Notes: generated by a model not told the origin, from the sequence alone. Shown: positions 1 to 8,767, counted from the stretch's first letter. The stretch: DNA of 27,399 nucleotides from an uncultured Oxalobacter sp. (GCA_905202055.1 CAJKQK010000020.1:1-27399); one strand, 5' to 3'. Numbers and translations: made by a program.

Positions 1-2702
1 CGGAAGAATTTTTGTGGGCATTGCAAAACGGGTTCATTCCGGCTGGGCGCGTCAGCAGCGCGGCCGGAACAGGGTTGCAGACGACGCTGATCAACTGTTT
101 TGTCCAGCCGGTCGGAGACTCCATCACCAATATGGTCGATGGCAAGCCCGGTATTTATACCGCTCTGGCACAGGCAGCCGAAACGATGCGCAGAGGCGGT
201 GGCGTGGGCTATAACTTCTCGTCCATCCGCCCTCGTGGCGCGAAAGTTCGCGGTACCGGCAGCAGTGCGTCGGGCCCGATTTCCTACATGAAAGTGTTCG
301 ACCGTTCCTGTGAAACGGTGGAATCGGCCGGCGCGCGTCGTGGTGCACAGATGGCGGTATTGAATATCGACCATCCGGATATCGTCGAATTCATTACGGT
401 CAAACAGGAACAGAACCAGCTCAGCAATTTCAACGTTTCAGTCGGCGTCACTGACAAGTTCATGCAGGCTGTCGAAAACGATGGCGATTTCGAACTGGCT
501 CACGTCTCGGAGCCGACGGATGACCTGAAAGAAAAAGGGGCGTACAAGCGCGCTGACGGCAAATGGGTTTACAGCAAGGTCAAGGCAAGAAGCATCTGGG
601 ATCTGGTGATGAAAAGCACATACAATGCGGCGGAACCCGGTGTGCTTTACGTTGACCGCATCAACAGGGAAAACAATCTCGCTTACTGTGAAGTGATCGA
701 AGCGACCAATCCTTGTGGTGAACAGCCTCTGCCGGATTATGGCTGCTGCTGCCTTGGCAGCCTGAACCTGGCGTCGTTTGTCACCGCTCCGTTCTCGGCA
801 CATCCGCTTTTCGATTTCAATCTGTTTGCGAGAGTGACCAAAATTGCCGTCCGTATGCTGGACAATGTGTTGACGGCAACAAAATGGCCACTGGAAGAAC
901 AGGCGAAGGAAGCCGCCGCGAAGCGTCGTATCGGCCTCGGATTTACCGGTTTGGGCGATGCATTGATCATGTTGGGAATCCGTTACGATTCCGAAGAAGC
1001 GCGCGTTTTGTCGGCTGAAATTTCCAAAGCCATGCGTGATGCCGCTTATACCGGTTCCATCGATCTGGCGAAAGAACGCGGTGCATTCCCGATGCTGGAT
1101 GTCGAAAATTATCTGAAAGGCGGCTTCGTATCGCGTCTGCCGGAAGAGATGAAAGCCCGGATTCGCAAACATGGCATTCGCAATTCGCATCTGACTTCCA
1201 TTGCACCGACCGGTACGATCTCACTGGCTTTTGCCGACAATGCTTCCAACGGTATCGAACCGGCGTTCTCATGGTTTTATAACCGTGTCAAACGCATGCC
1301 GGACGGTTCCAAGAAAAACTATACCGTCGAAGATCACGCTTACCGTATTTATCGTTCGATGGGGAACGATGTTTCCAAATTGCCGGACTATTTCGTTTCG
1401 GCGCTGGAAATTTCCGCTATCGATCACATGTTGATGGTCGCCGCAGTTGCCCCTTATATCGACGCTGCCATTTCCAAAACGGTGAATGTGGCTGAAGAAT
1501 ATCCATATGAAGATTTCAAGAATCTTTATATGGAAGCGTGGAAGAAAGGCCTGAAAGGCATCACGACCTATCGCCCGAATAATGTCAGAACCGCGATTCT
1601 GTCCGTTCCGGCTGAAAAAGAGAAAGAAGAAACCAAAAAAGAAGACAGGAACAGCCACTCGGTCACACTTTCCGAACAGGACAAACGCATTATCCTGAAA
1701 GAAGTGACGATAGCGCCGCCTCTGTCTTCCCTGCGCTGGCCATCACGTCCTGCGCTGCCAGCCGGTGCTTCGGCATGGATCAGTGAACAGATCATGTCGC
1801 CTCAGGGTGAATTCGCCGTGGCCGTTTCCGACCATGACGGTATTCCTTTCGAAGTGTGGGTGCTGGGTGGCCAGACGCCACGTGGTCTGGATGCGATTGC
1901 CAAGACGCTATCCATCGACATGCGTGCCAACGACAGGGGCTGGCTGCACAAGCGCTTTACCATGCTCTCCAATGTCGGCGGTGATTCATTTGAAATGCCG
2001 ATGCCGCCAAACGGTGAATTCGTTCAGGTACCAAGCACAACAGCTGCGCTGGCCCGTCTCGTGATGTGGCGTTATAACCAGCTCGGTGCGCTGGATCACA
2101 AAGAAGATGAACCTTCTCCGGTACTGGATGCCCTGTTCACGCCGCATGAACCGAGAACCGGAACGGACGGCACGCTGGCATGGGTTGCCGACGTACAGAA
2201 CCCCTCCACCGGTGACGATTTCGTCCTGATGCTGAAAGAACTGGAAATGCCGGATGGCACACGTCGTCCCTACAGCATGGGATTGACCGGCGGGCATCCC
2301 AGGGCGCTCGACGGCCTGTGCAAGCTTCTTTCCGTCGATATGCGCGTGATCGATCCGGCATGGATCGGCATGAAATTGCGCAAGCTCATGAATTACGCGG
2401 AACCACGCGGTGATTTTCTCGCACGTGTTCCGGGACAGGCGCGGCAGGCCAGCTTCCCGTCCACGGTTGCGTACATTGCCCAACTGGTTATCCACCGTTA
2501 TGCCATGCTGGGTATCCTGATGCCGGACGGCCATCCGGTCAAACCGCTGGGTGTGGTTGCCGACGAACCGGTTCGCGACGTTCGTCCGACCGTCCTGAGA
2601 ATGCCGGGCAAACTGTGTACCGAATGTGGCAATACGACAGTTATCCGCAAGGATGGCTGCGATTTCTGTACGGCTTGCGGGGCGATCGGTTCCTGCGGTT
2701 AA
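1..2702 (+). CDS. nrdJ: Adenosylcobalamin-dependent (class II) ribonucleoside-diphosphate reductase, 5' end missing
   Basis: Reduces ribonucleotides to deoxyribonucleotides using a radical generated from adenosylcobalamin. The frame is open to the left edge (first full codon at 3, reading EEFLWALQNGF), so the true start and N-terminal residues lie outside the window; the TTG at 12 is internal. The catalytic barrel shows the NCFVQP motif (redox Cys at 96-98) and the NPCGEQPL active-site loop (Asn, thiyl-radical Cys at 714-716, Glu), then a CCCLGSLNL segment. The C-terminal part has two diverged copies of an alpha/beta module of the kind found after the catalytic domain of many class II enzymes (about 1760-2090 and 2170-2525), sharing RGLDxxxKxLSxDMR-like and STxAxxAxLVxxRYxxLG blocks. 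A Cys tail (CTEC and CDFCTAC, 2614-2700) probably shuttles reducing equivalents or binds zinc. A terminator follows, so this appears to be the last gene of its unit. Confidence 0.95.
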   Translation, partial: EEFLWALQNGFIPAGRVSSAAGTGLQTTLINCFVQPVGDSITNMVDGKPGIYTALAQAAETMRRGGGVGYNFSSIRPRGAKVRGTGSSASGPISYMKVFDRSCETVESAGARRGAQMAVLNIDHPDIVEFITVKQEQNQLSNFNVSVGVTDKFMQAVENDGDFELAHVSEPTDDLKEKGAYKRADGKWVYSKVKARSIWDLVMKSTYNAAEPGVLYVDRINRENNLAYCEVIEATNPCGEQPLPDYGCCCLGSLNLASFVTAPFSAHPLFDFNLFARVTKIAVRMLDNVLTATKWPLEEQAKEAAAKRRIGLGFTGLGDALIMLGIRYDSEEARVLSAEISKAMRDAAYTGSIDLAKERGAFPMLDVENYLKGGFVSRLPEEMKARIRKHGIRNSHLTSIAPTGTISLAFADNASNGIEPAFSWFYNRVKRMPDGSKKNYTVEDHAYRIYRSMGNDVSKLPDYFVSALEISAIDHMLMVAAVAPYIDAAISKTVNVAEEYPYEDFKNLYMEAWKKGLKGITTYRPNNVRTAILSVPAEKEKEETKKEDRNSHSVTLSEQDKRIILKEVTIAPPLSSLRWPSRPALPAGASAWISEQIMSPQGEFAVAVSDHDGIPFEVWVLGGQTPRGLDAIAKTLSIDMRANDRGWLHKRFTMLSNVGGDSFEMPMPPNGEFVQVPSTTAALARLVMWRYNQLGALDHKEDEPSPVLDALFTPHEPRTGTDGTLAWVADVQNPSTGDDFVLMLKELEMPDGTRRPYSMGLTGGHPRALDGLCKLLSVDMRVIDPAWIGMKLRKLMNYAEPRGDFLARVPGQARQASFPSTVAYIAQLVIHRYAMLGILMPDGHPVKPLGVVADEPVRDVRPTVLRMPGKLCTECGNTTVIRKDGCDFCTACGAIGSCG

Positions 2703-2725
2703 ACCGTCCCCGATTGACGAAATAT

Positions 2726-2769
2726 CCCTGTCGTCGTATCGTGAGAACGATACCGGCAGGGGTTTTTTT
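2726..2769 (+). terminator. Rho-independent terminator after nrdJ
   Basis: The arm starting CCCTG and ending GTATCGT pairs with ACGATAC...CAGGG, with a small internal asymmetry and a GAGA loop, and is followed by seven T residues (2763-2769). It lies 24 nt after the nrdJ stop and ends only 19 nt before the next start codon. Confidence 0.8.
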
Positions 2770-2788
2770 ATGGCGGAGGAGGGGCGAA

Positions 2789-3589
2789 ATGGATTCGAGT
2801 GCCACGAAAAATGCAGGTCGTTTCACCGGTTTTGCCGATGTGTACGATCACGCCAGACCGGCGATGCCGTTTTATCCCGTTAAAATTATCCGGACTTATC
2901 TGGGGAGAAAACCTAGGCATGTCGTGGATTTGGGCTGTGGGACAGGCCTGTCTTCACTTGTCTGGAAAGGCCACTGTGACGAATTGACCGGCATCGAGCC
3001 AAGCGAGGATATGCTCGCAGTCGCGAAATTGAAAGAAACGGAAGGCATTTCTTTCAGAAAGGGTTTTTCAGGGGCGACCGGGCTGGAAAACGCTTCTGTG
3101 GATGCCATTGTCTGTTCGCAGTCTTTTCACTGGATGGAACCGGAATCGACACTGGCGGAAGTCAATCGTATTCTGAAACCCGGCGGTGTATTTGCGACGG
3201 TCGATTGTGACTGGCCTCCGGCTTGCCACTGGCAGGCAGAAAAAGCCTATACGGAGCTGTTCGGAAAAGTGCTGGAAATAGAGGAAACAAACCCGGATGT
3301 CAGGAATTCATTTGTGCGCTGGAACAAGGAAGGGCATCTGGCCAATATCCGCCGAAGCGGGTATTTCACCTATGCAAGGGAAATCGTTTTTTCCAATACG
3401 GAAAGGTGTACTTCAGAACGGCTTGTAGAGCCTGCCAAAAGCCAGGGAAGCTTGCAGACGATTCTGAAAAAAGCCCCGGAGTTGATCGAAAAGGATGTTC
3501 AGGTTTTTGAAAAAGCCGTTTCCGGTACGTTCGGTACGGATGAATTCGACATCGATTTCGGTTATCGAATGCGGGTTGGTGTCAAATAA
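2789..3589 (+). CDS. Class I SAM-dependent methyltransferase
   Basis: A 266-residue protein of the small-molecule methyltransferase superfamily (methyltransferase 11/25-like fold). SAM-binding motif I is VDLGCGTG at residues 46-53, the acidic post-I residue is in GIEPSEDML near 69-76, QSFHW at 111-115 is typical of this subgroup, and LKPGGVF at 129-135 is the usual post-motif strand. The substrate cannot be read from the sequence. The start at 2789 was chosen because GGAGGAGGGG (2775-2784) sits just upstream; the frame is open further upstream but that part overlaps nrdJ and the terminator. There is no room for a promoter between the nrdJ terminator and this start, so expression depends on read-through or on a promoter inside nrdJ. 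Isolated from other biosynthetic genes, it gives no pathway hint. Confidence 0.85.
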   Translation: MDSSATKNAGRFTGFADVYDHARPAMPFYPVKIIRTYLGRKPRHVVDLGCGTGLSSLVWKGHCDELTGIEPSEDMLAVAKLKETEGISFRKGFSGATGLENASVDAIVCSQSFHWMEPESTLAEVNRILKPGGVFATVDCDWPPACHWQAEKAYTELFGKVLEIEETNPDVRNSFVRWNKEGHLANIRRSGYFTYAREIVFSNTERCTSERLVEPAKSQGSLQTILKKAPELIEKDVQVFEKAVSGTFGTDEFDIDFGYRMRVGVK

Positions 3590-3611
3590 AAATTTATCAG
3601 GATCAACATAT

Positions 3612-3648
3612 ATATGCCTGCCGATATTTTTCCGGCAGGCATATTTTT
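3612..3648 (+). terminator. Rho-independent terminator after the methyltransferase gene
   Basis: A perfect 12-bp stem ATATGCCTGCCG / CGGCAGGCATAT (3612-3623 and 3633-3644) with a 9-nt loop, running into a T tract at 3644-3648. It lies 22 nt after the stop codon. Confidence 0.85.
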
Positions 3649-3881
3649 AGCTTTATCCAATTTCATGCGGAAAAATCAAAAAGAAAATAACAGCATGTTT
3701 CTCAAAATTCATACCGGATTGAATTTGTTTTGCCTCAATCGTCACCCGTACGATTGATATTAAGATTTTCAGACGGTGGATATCCGTTTTTCTGTTTTTT
3801 ATCTATTGACACGTCATTGTGTCGATTCGGTTCCTCCTGTTTTTTCCTTTTTGTATCCTGAAATTTTTGTGTGAGACAAGC

Positions 3882-4457
3882 ATGTTATCGAATACGTATA
3901 TCCGGATTGTCTGTGCCAATGAAAACAACCGGATCAGGAAATTGCTTGAACGCCTTAGTGGTGAAGCGGACAAAATGGCTGTTATGGATGGGGCTGCAGG
4001 CCTGCATGCACTGGTTGAAAAAATCGAGCTGGAGCGCAGCGCAAGACGTTTCGACAAATATATTTTGCCTTTTGTAAAAGCCGATGATTCCAGAACCGGT
4101 GTCGTGGAAAAAATGGATGCCATCAGGAAAGATATTTCAGTGTGCGTTGTTTTGCTGCTGTCAGTCCTGAAGGAAGCAGCTGATCACGGAATAATCGACG
4201 GGCAGGTCTTTGCGCCGGAAATCAAACGATATTGCGACCTGAACGGCAAATTGCTCGATTATGAAGAAAGCGGATTGGGCATGTCTGGCACAGCCGGCGT
4301 TACTGAAGAGGGCTGGTTTGCGCTGGCCGAGAGTTTTATTAAAGAAGATAAAGAACTCTTTGAAGGTAAGTATTTGAATGAAAAAGAGGTATTGAATACG
4401 GTTCCGGAAAGCTCTGTCTGGCGGGTAGCTGACGCAAAAACGGAATACAGGGTATAA
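3882..4457 (+). CDS. Hypothetical protein, 191 residues
   Basis: I do not recognise this protein. It is predicted soluble, mixed charged and largely helical, with no signal peptide if ATG 3882 is the start and no obvious catalytic motif. An uninterrupted helical stretch near residues 82-105 (VEKMDAIRKDISVCVVLLLSVL) mixes charged and hydrophobic residues and does not look like a membrane segment. The frame is open upstream to a GTG at 3819, which would add 21 hydrophobic residues resembling a short signal anchor; I prefer ATG 3882 because the GTG has no ribosome-binding site, although the ATG has only a weak one (GTGAG). It stands alone between the methyltransferase terminator and a small Cys-rich gene, and its stop codon overlaps a probable promoter for that gene. 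The 292 bp before it (3590-3881) hold only the terminator and AT-rich sequence. Confidence 0.6.
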   Translation: MLSNTYIRIVCANENNRIRKLLERLSGEADKMAVMDGAAGLHALVEKIELERSARRFDKYILPFVKADDSRTGVVEKMDAIRKDISVCVVLLLSVLKEAADHGIIDGQVFAPEIKRYCDLNGKLLDYEESGLGMSGTAGVTEEGWFALAESFIKEDKELFEGKYLNEKEVLNTVPESSVWRVADAKTEYRV

Positions 4458-4458
4458 T
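4429..4458 (+). promoter_or_regulatory. Probable sigma-70 promoter overlapping the end of the hypothetical gene
   Basis: CTGACG (4429-4434), an 18-nt spacer and a perfect TATAAT (4453-4458). Transcription would begin near 4465, giving a leader of roughly 180 nt before the small ORF at 4644. Confidence 0.4.
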
Positions 4459-4471
4459 ACAAGGTCTGCCA

Positions 4472-4498
4472 TTCGGATTGTTTACCCAATAATCCGAA
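4472..4498 (+). repeat. Inverted repeat at the predicted 5' end of the small-gene transcript
   Basis: A perfect 8-bp stem TTCGGATT / AATCCGAA (4472-4479, 4491-4498) with an 11-nt loop. No T tract follows, so it is not a terminator; it may be a 5' stabilising hairpin or an operator downstream of the TATAAT at 4453. Confidence 0.4.
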
Positions 4499-4643
4499 CC
4501 TGTTTCTCAGGATGGAGCAAAATGGTTGCGTGACACAATGGTTTCACGCGGCTCTGGAATGGCCACACCGGTTTACCTTAATCGGGCAATACCGGATCGG
4601 GTGGTTCCTATTATCTCAAAAAGATTTTACAGAAAGGTTTGTT

Positions 4644-4853
4644 ATGAAGAAATCAATGTCCAGGGCACATGCCGATCATTTGAAAAGATGTTATATGAGC
4701 ATGGGTCTCGATCATGAAATTATGCTTGGCTTGCAAAGTCAAAGAGCGCAGGCTTATGATCTGCTTGCCAATATCCATACGCAGGTAACGGCACAGGACA
4801 CTCCTGCAAATGACTGCTGCAAACTGTCCCATTGCAGTTGTGCCAATTCCTGA
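4644..4853 (+). CDS. Small Cys-rich hypothetical protein, 69 residues
   Basis: A 69-residue protein starting MKKSMSRAHADHLKRCYM and ending in a Cys-rich tail with four Cys and one His (CCKLSHCSC), which could bind a metal or be oxidised. ATG 4644 is preceded by AGAAAGG (4631-4637) at a suitable distance. The frame is open back to ATG 4512, which would give 113 residues, but that ATG has no usable ribosome-binding site. There is no signal peptide or membrane segment. It is preceded by a likely promoter at 4429-4458 and about 180 nt of leader. I cannot assign a family; the clean start signal and His/Cys tail favour a real gene, but a chance ORF remains possible. Confidence 0.5.
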   Translation: MKKSMSRAHADHLKRCYMSMGLDHEIMLGLQSQRAQAYDLLANIHTQVTAQDTPANDCCKLSHCSCANS

Positions 4854-5154
4854 TCATTTCCCGATATTGTTGTCGGTTGACTGATTCGGTCAACGGCACA
4901 TCTGACTACTGTCCCCGATAGATTGTTATGCCAGATTGGTTTTTATGCATTTCGGGCATGAAATCTGTCGTGGTTATCAGTAGTAACTTTCTTCCCTCGT
5001 TTTCCGTTATCTTTGTTTACAGACATTTTGTCGGCCTAAACGCGTCATAAATTCAATTTTCGTAAAAAATCTTTGTTTTTTTTAACAAGAAAAAGCTAAT
5101 TTTCCTCACGGCTTGATATCATGTATTTTTTTATGAAACCGGATTCCAGGGTTT
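4854..5154. other. 301-bp gene-free stretch before the DUF349 gene
   Basis: No ORF with a convincing start was seen on either strand. It contains a short inverted repeat GTTGAC...GTCAAC (4876-4894) with no T tract, then a strongly AT-rich tract with T and A runs (about 5040-5135) that would suit an upstream promoter element. I could not settle on a -35/-10 pair. Confidence 0.5.
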
Positions 5155-7746
5155 ATGCTGAATTTTCTATTAAATTGCTTCCGTAAAAAGCGTCAGAAAG
5201 CCATCCCGCAGCCAGCTGTCCGGAAAGCGCCATCTGAATCGCAGCTTGCCAAACAGGAGGCTTTACAGCAGGCGGAACAATTGTCTGGTGACGATTTGCT
5301 GATTGCGGAGTTCGTTCTGCAATGCAAGTTTGCCGACGCACGTTTCATTGCCGCCCGGAAAATTCAGTCCAAAGACGCGCTGGAAAAAGTCAGGGCAGCT
5401 GTCGTCAAAACAGATCGCCGGGTTTATCGCCTCGTGCAAACCCGTCTCAATGAACTGGCTTTTTCCGACAAATTTTTTGCTGACGTCGGGGCCTGTATTG
5501 AAAAAGCGGCCCGTCTGGTGCAGGAACCCGGTTTGACCCCCAATCTTGTCGCAGAACTGGACCGCGAGTGGAAAGTGATCACGTCAGCCGACAACGGTCT
5601 CTTGTCCTCCGAGTTGCTGGCCCAATTCAATTCCCTTCATTCACAACTGACTTCCAGACTGGCTCTTCAGGTGGAGTTGCAATGGGAATTGAAAGCGGCA
5701 GATGCCAGGCTTTCGGAAATCGGAATCAACGGCAGTCTGCCTCCTGATGAGCGTTCTGCGATACTTGAAGACATCGGCGCCAGAATAAATGGATGGAAGC
5801 GGTCGCCGGAATGGCTTTCGTTGCCGCGCCAGGCTTTTTCCGCTCTGGAAACCAGGCTGGATACCCTTAAAGAGCAGTCCGATCTGTATGCACAGGAATT
5901 TCAGTCTGTGTTGGAACGTGTCGGCTGGCTGGAAAAGTGGGAACAGCTCGATTCGGCTGATTTGAAAAAAGATGAACTCGAGAAAATCTGGCAGGATTTG
6001 CCGAAGTTGCGAAATGCGGAAAAGCGCTCTGAACTGGACGAGCGTTATCAGAATGTTTTATGCCGTGCCATTGTCGAGATTGCCGATGTCGCCACATCGT
6101 TGCCCAAACTGGATTTGCCGGACAATGAAGCCCGGGAATATTTCGATGAACACTTCAAAGCGATGCAACAGGCAATTGAAGCAGGCCTTGCACAGGAGGC
6201 TTTCACGCATGATGAAGCCCTGAACCGTCTTGATCTCGACAAACTGGATTTGTCCGACCTGCAGCGGAATCAATTGACTGAATCGAAAAGCGAAATCCGT
6301 CGCCTGAAAGGCTGGGCGAAATGGGGAGGCCAACAGTCCCGTGAAAAACTCATCCGCTTTGTCGAATCGCTGCCTGAACAGGATTTGTCGATTGACGAGC
6401 TTTCATCTTCCATTGTGAATGCGCGTGAACAGTGGAAGTCGCTGGCTGCCGTATCGGGTACCGCCGCCAGGGCACAGTGGGTCGAGTTCGATACCTTGTG
6501 CAATCGTGCTTATGAACCGGTTCTTGAATATGCCAGAAAACAGGCTGAAGAACGTCATGAAAACGTTTTGAAGGCCGAAGCCATTATCGACAATGCCAGG
6601 GCGTTCGTCGACAGTCTTGACCCCATATTTTTCGATCCGGAAAATAAAGACAAGGACTGGAAAACGATCATTAATTTTTATCGCCAGATTTCACAGATGT
6701 GGCGACAAATCGGAATGGTCGGCAAGGCTGAAAAGAAAAGGCTGGACGACGCTTTTTCAAGCGTGTTGCAGCCAGTGAGAGATGCGCTTTACCAACAGTC
6801 GCAGCTCGAAGTCGAGATGCGGGAACAGATGATCGAGGAAGTGCGTGGAATCGATCCGGATAGCAGGGATTCCGGAAAACTGTTGAAGGCGGTTCAGCAA
6901 AAATGGCAGACAGCGGCCAAAAATTTCCCGCTCGACAATCGGGAAGACAAAAAACTCTGGTCCCGTTTTCGCGAAGTTTGTGAAAATCTGCACGACAGAC
7001 GCATGGAAAAGAACAAGGCGGCTGATAGTGAACGACAGGAACATCTTCAGCAGAAAGAAGCTGTTTGTGCCGAACTGGAATGCATGGACATGACTGAGGC
7101 AGGCAGCATGGAACAACAGCTGGGCCGACTTTTGAAACAATGGGCGAGCATCGGCAATGTTCCAAGAGAGTCCGAAGCGGAACTTCAAAAAAGGCTGGAT
7201 ATGGCCGTTTCTGCAGTCAGGGATAAAATTGCCATTTTGAAAGCGGAAAAAATTCAGTCTGCTTTGAAATCGCTTCCTGAGAAACTCAGGCTCTGTTCGG
7301 AAATCGAGAACCGGATGGCGGCGATTTGCCAGAATGCGGACGATGTGTCTCTGGATATGTCTGCCGACGAAAAATATGATACGGCATGGCAGGCATTGCC
7401 TTCATTGCCGGACAAGCTCGAAAACGTTTTGTCCCATCGTTTCTACAATGGCCTGAAAGCGATGGCAAGCCTCAATATCGGCTATGGAAAGCGTCTCGCC
7501 GACAATGTATTCTCTCTGAAAGAAAATATTCTGCGTTGCGAGATCGTTTATGGGCTCGACAGTCCTGCTGATCTGATGCAGGAACGGATGCAGATGCAGG
7601 TGAAAGTATTGCAGGATTCGCTTGGAGGCGACCATCTTCAGAGTGAAGAAGTCATGAAACAGCTTCTGGAATTGCCGGCACTGATGGATGACACCGATAT
7701 TCAAAGAATAAGCAATCTCATTGTCAAATTGAAAAAACCCGGTTGA
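5155..7746 (+). CDS. DUF349 domain-containing protein, 863 residues
   Basis: A large, highly charged, almost entirely helical protein with repeated DUF349-type modules. The clearest copies are around residues 500-550 (KDWKTI...WRQIGMV...AEKKRLDDAF), 570-620 (LLKAVQQKWQTAAKNFP...LWSRFREVCENLHDRR) and 650-685 (LGRLLKQWASIGNVPRESE), each with the conserved Trp followed by a helix turn and a basic/acidic helix. Diverged copies are likely in the N-terminal half. The N-terminus (MLNFLLNCFRKKRQK) is a short amphipathic start, not a cleavable signal. Function is not established; DUF349 proteins of this size are common in Burkholderiales. ATG 5155 follows CAGGG. The gene is monocistronic, bounded by the AT-rich gap and by a bidirectional terminator that overlaps its stop codon. 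Confidence 0.88.
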   Translation: MLNFLLNCFRKKRQKAIPQPAVRKAPSESQLAKQEALQQAEQLSGDDLLIAEFVLQCKFADARFIAARKIQSKDALEKVRAAVVKTDRRVYRLVQTRLNELAFSDKFFADVGACIEKAARLVQEPGLTPNLVAELDREWKVITSADNGLLSSELLAQFNSLHSQLTSRLALQVELQWELKAADARLSEIGINGSLPPDERSAILEDIGARINGWKRSPEWLSLPRQAFSALETRLDTLKEQSDLYAQEFQSVLERVGWLEKWEQLDSADLKKDELEKIWQDLPKLRNAEKRSELDERYQNVLCRAIVEIADVATSLPKLDLPDNEAREYFDEHFKAMQQAIEAGLAQEAFTHDEALNRLDLDKLDLSDLQRNQLTESKSEIRRLKGWAKWGGQQSREKLIRFVESLPEQDLSIDELSSSIVNAREQWKSLAAVSGTAARAQWVEFDTLCNRAYEPVLEYARKQAEERHENVLKAEAIIDNARAFVDSLDPIFFDPENKDKDWKTIINFYRQISQMWRQIGMVGKAEKKRLDDAFSSVLQPVRDALYQQSQLEVEMREQMIEEVRGIDPDSRDSGKLLKAVQQKWQTAAKNFPLDNREDKKLWSRFREVCENLHDRRMEKNKAADSERQEHLQQKEAVCAELECMDMTEAGSMEQQLGRLLKQWASIGNVPRESEAELQKRLDMAVSAVRDKIAILKAEKIQSALKSLPEKLRLCSEIENRMAAICQNADDVSLDMSADEKYDTAWQALPSLPDKLENVLSHRFYNGLKAMASLNIGYGKRLADNVFSLKENILRCEIVYGLDSPADLMQERMQMQVKVLQDSLGGDHLQSEEVMKQLLELPALMDDTDIQRISNLIVKLKKPG

Positions 7747-7760
7747 ACCGGGTGTTTTTT
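7732..7760. terminator. Bidirectional terminator between the DUF349 gene and hslO
   Basis: A near-palindrome CCCGGTTGAACCGGG (7738-7752) flanked by an A run on the left (7732-7737) and a T run on the right (7755-7760). It can therefore end transcription from both convergent genes. It includes the DUF349 stop codon (7744-7746). Confidence 0.8.
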
Positions 7761-7779
7761 CATGCCGGCCCGAAATGGT

Positions 7780-8703
7780 TCAGTGAATCGTATTGCCTGT
7801 GCTGTCGTCCGGATCAGGTGTGAAGATTTGTGCGCAATCGTCCTTGTCGAAGGGGTAGGACTGTCCGCAAAAATCACAATCAATCGATAAATCTCCCTGT
7901 TCGGCAAGCGCATCGTTAACTTCTTTTTCTCCCAGCATTTTGAGCATGTGGGCGACCTTGTCACGGCTGCAGGTGCACTGGAATTCAGGAGTCAGGGGAT
8001 CGAACATATAAACGTCCTCTTCCCAGAAAAGACGGTGCCTCAATGTATCGATATCGGTTTCCAGCATTTCCTTTGGCTTTAAGGTCGATGCCAGTGCGGC
8101 AAGGTGTTGCCAGGCATTTTCTTCCTCTTCATTTTTTTCACTGATGCCGTCCGGTCCGGTTTTCGACGGCATTTTTTGCAGGAGCAGGCCCCGGATGACG
8201 TCTTTGTTCGCGGCCAGCCGGATGCGGGTGTCCAGCTGTTCGGATTGCTTCATATAGTTTTCAATGACTTGTGAAATGGTATCGCCCTCCAGCGAGACGA
8301 TGCCCTGATACGGTTGTTGGCCCGGAACCTTGTCGTGGGGATCGAGCGTGATGACGAAACGCCCTTTGCCATGAGCATTGATCAGGTCTGTAAACGTGGC
8401 ATCGTCGCCAATGACGGCTTCTGAATCCAGCTTGGCCGTTGCGCGGATGTGCAGTGCGGAATCACACTCGACCACGAGAAGGCGAACAGGACCGTCACCC
8501 TGAATCTGAAGGATGAGGGCGCCGTTGAATTTGATGTTGCCGCACAAAAGGACGGCTGCACCGATCATTTCACCTAACAGCCTGGTGACGGATGTCGGGT
8601 AATGATGGTTCGACTGTATCTGTGACCAGGCTTTTCCGATTTCAACGAATTCACCCCGAACGGCTGCCTGCTGGAAAAGAAATTTCTGGAGTTGGTCTGT
8701 CAT
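7780..8703 (-). CDS. hslO: Redox-regulated chaperone Hsp33
   Basis: A cytosolic holdase that protects unfolding proteins during oxidative stress. In the reduced form its four Cys bind zinc; oxidation to two disulfides activates it. The 307-residue length and start (MTDQLQKFLF) fit the family. The redox switch is complete: CxC at Cys243/Cys245 (CTCSRDK) and CxxC at Cys276/Cys279 (CDFCGQSY). The acidic C-terminal extension after the switch is slightly longer than in E. coli. It is the second gene of a minus-strand pair, 64 bp downstream of the gamma carbonic anhydrase-like gene, a pairing I recognise from other betaproteobacteria. The start is ATG at 8703. Confidence 0.96.
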   Translation of the reverse strand: MTDQLQKFLFQQAAVRGEFVEIGKAWSQIQSNHHYPTSVTRLLGEMIGAAVLLCGNIKFNGALILQIQGDGPVRLLVVECDSALHIRATAKLDSEAVIGDDATFTDLINAHGKGRFVITLDPHDKVPGQQPYQGIVSLEGDTISQVIENYMKQSEQLDTRIRLAANKDVIRGLLLQKMPSKTGPDGISEKNEEEENAWQHLAALASTLKPKEMLETDIDTLRHRLFWEEDVYMFDPLTPEFQCTCSRDKVAHMLKMLGEKEVNDALAEQGDLSIDCDFCGQSYPFDKDDCAQIFTPDPDDSTGNTIH

Positions 8704-8767
8704 GCTGAACGTTCCGTTTTGAAAGTGCGGATTTTACCGCGGCTAGGATACTTATGGTAAAAAGTCT

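Noticed and set aside
3819..3881. Upstream GTG start giving the hypothetical protein a hydrophobic N-terminus
   Set aside because: No ribosome-binding site before GTG 3819. The extension is possible but less supported than ATG 3882.
4512..4643. N-terminal extension of the small Cys-rich protein
   Set aside because: ATG 4512 directly abuts its only purine tract, while ATG 4644 has a well-spaced AGAAAGG.
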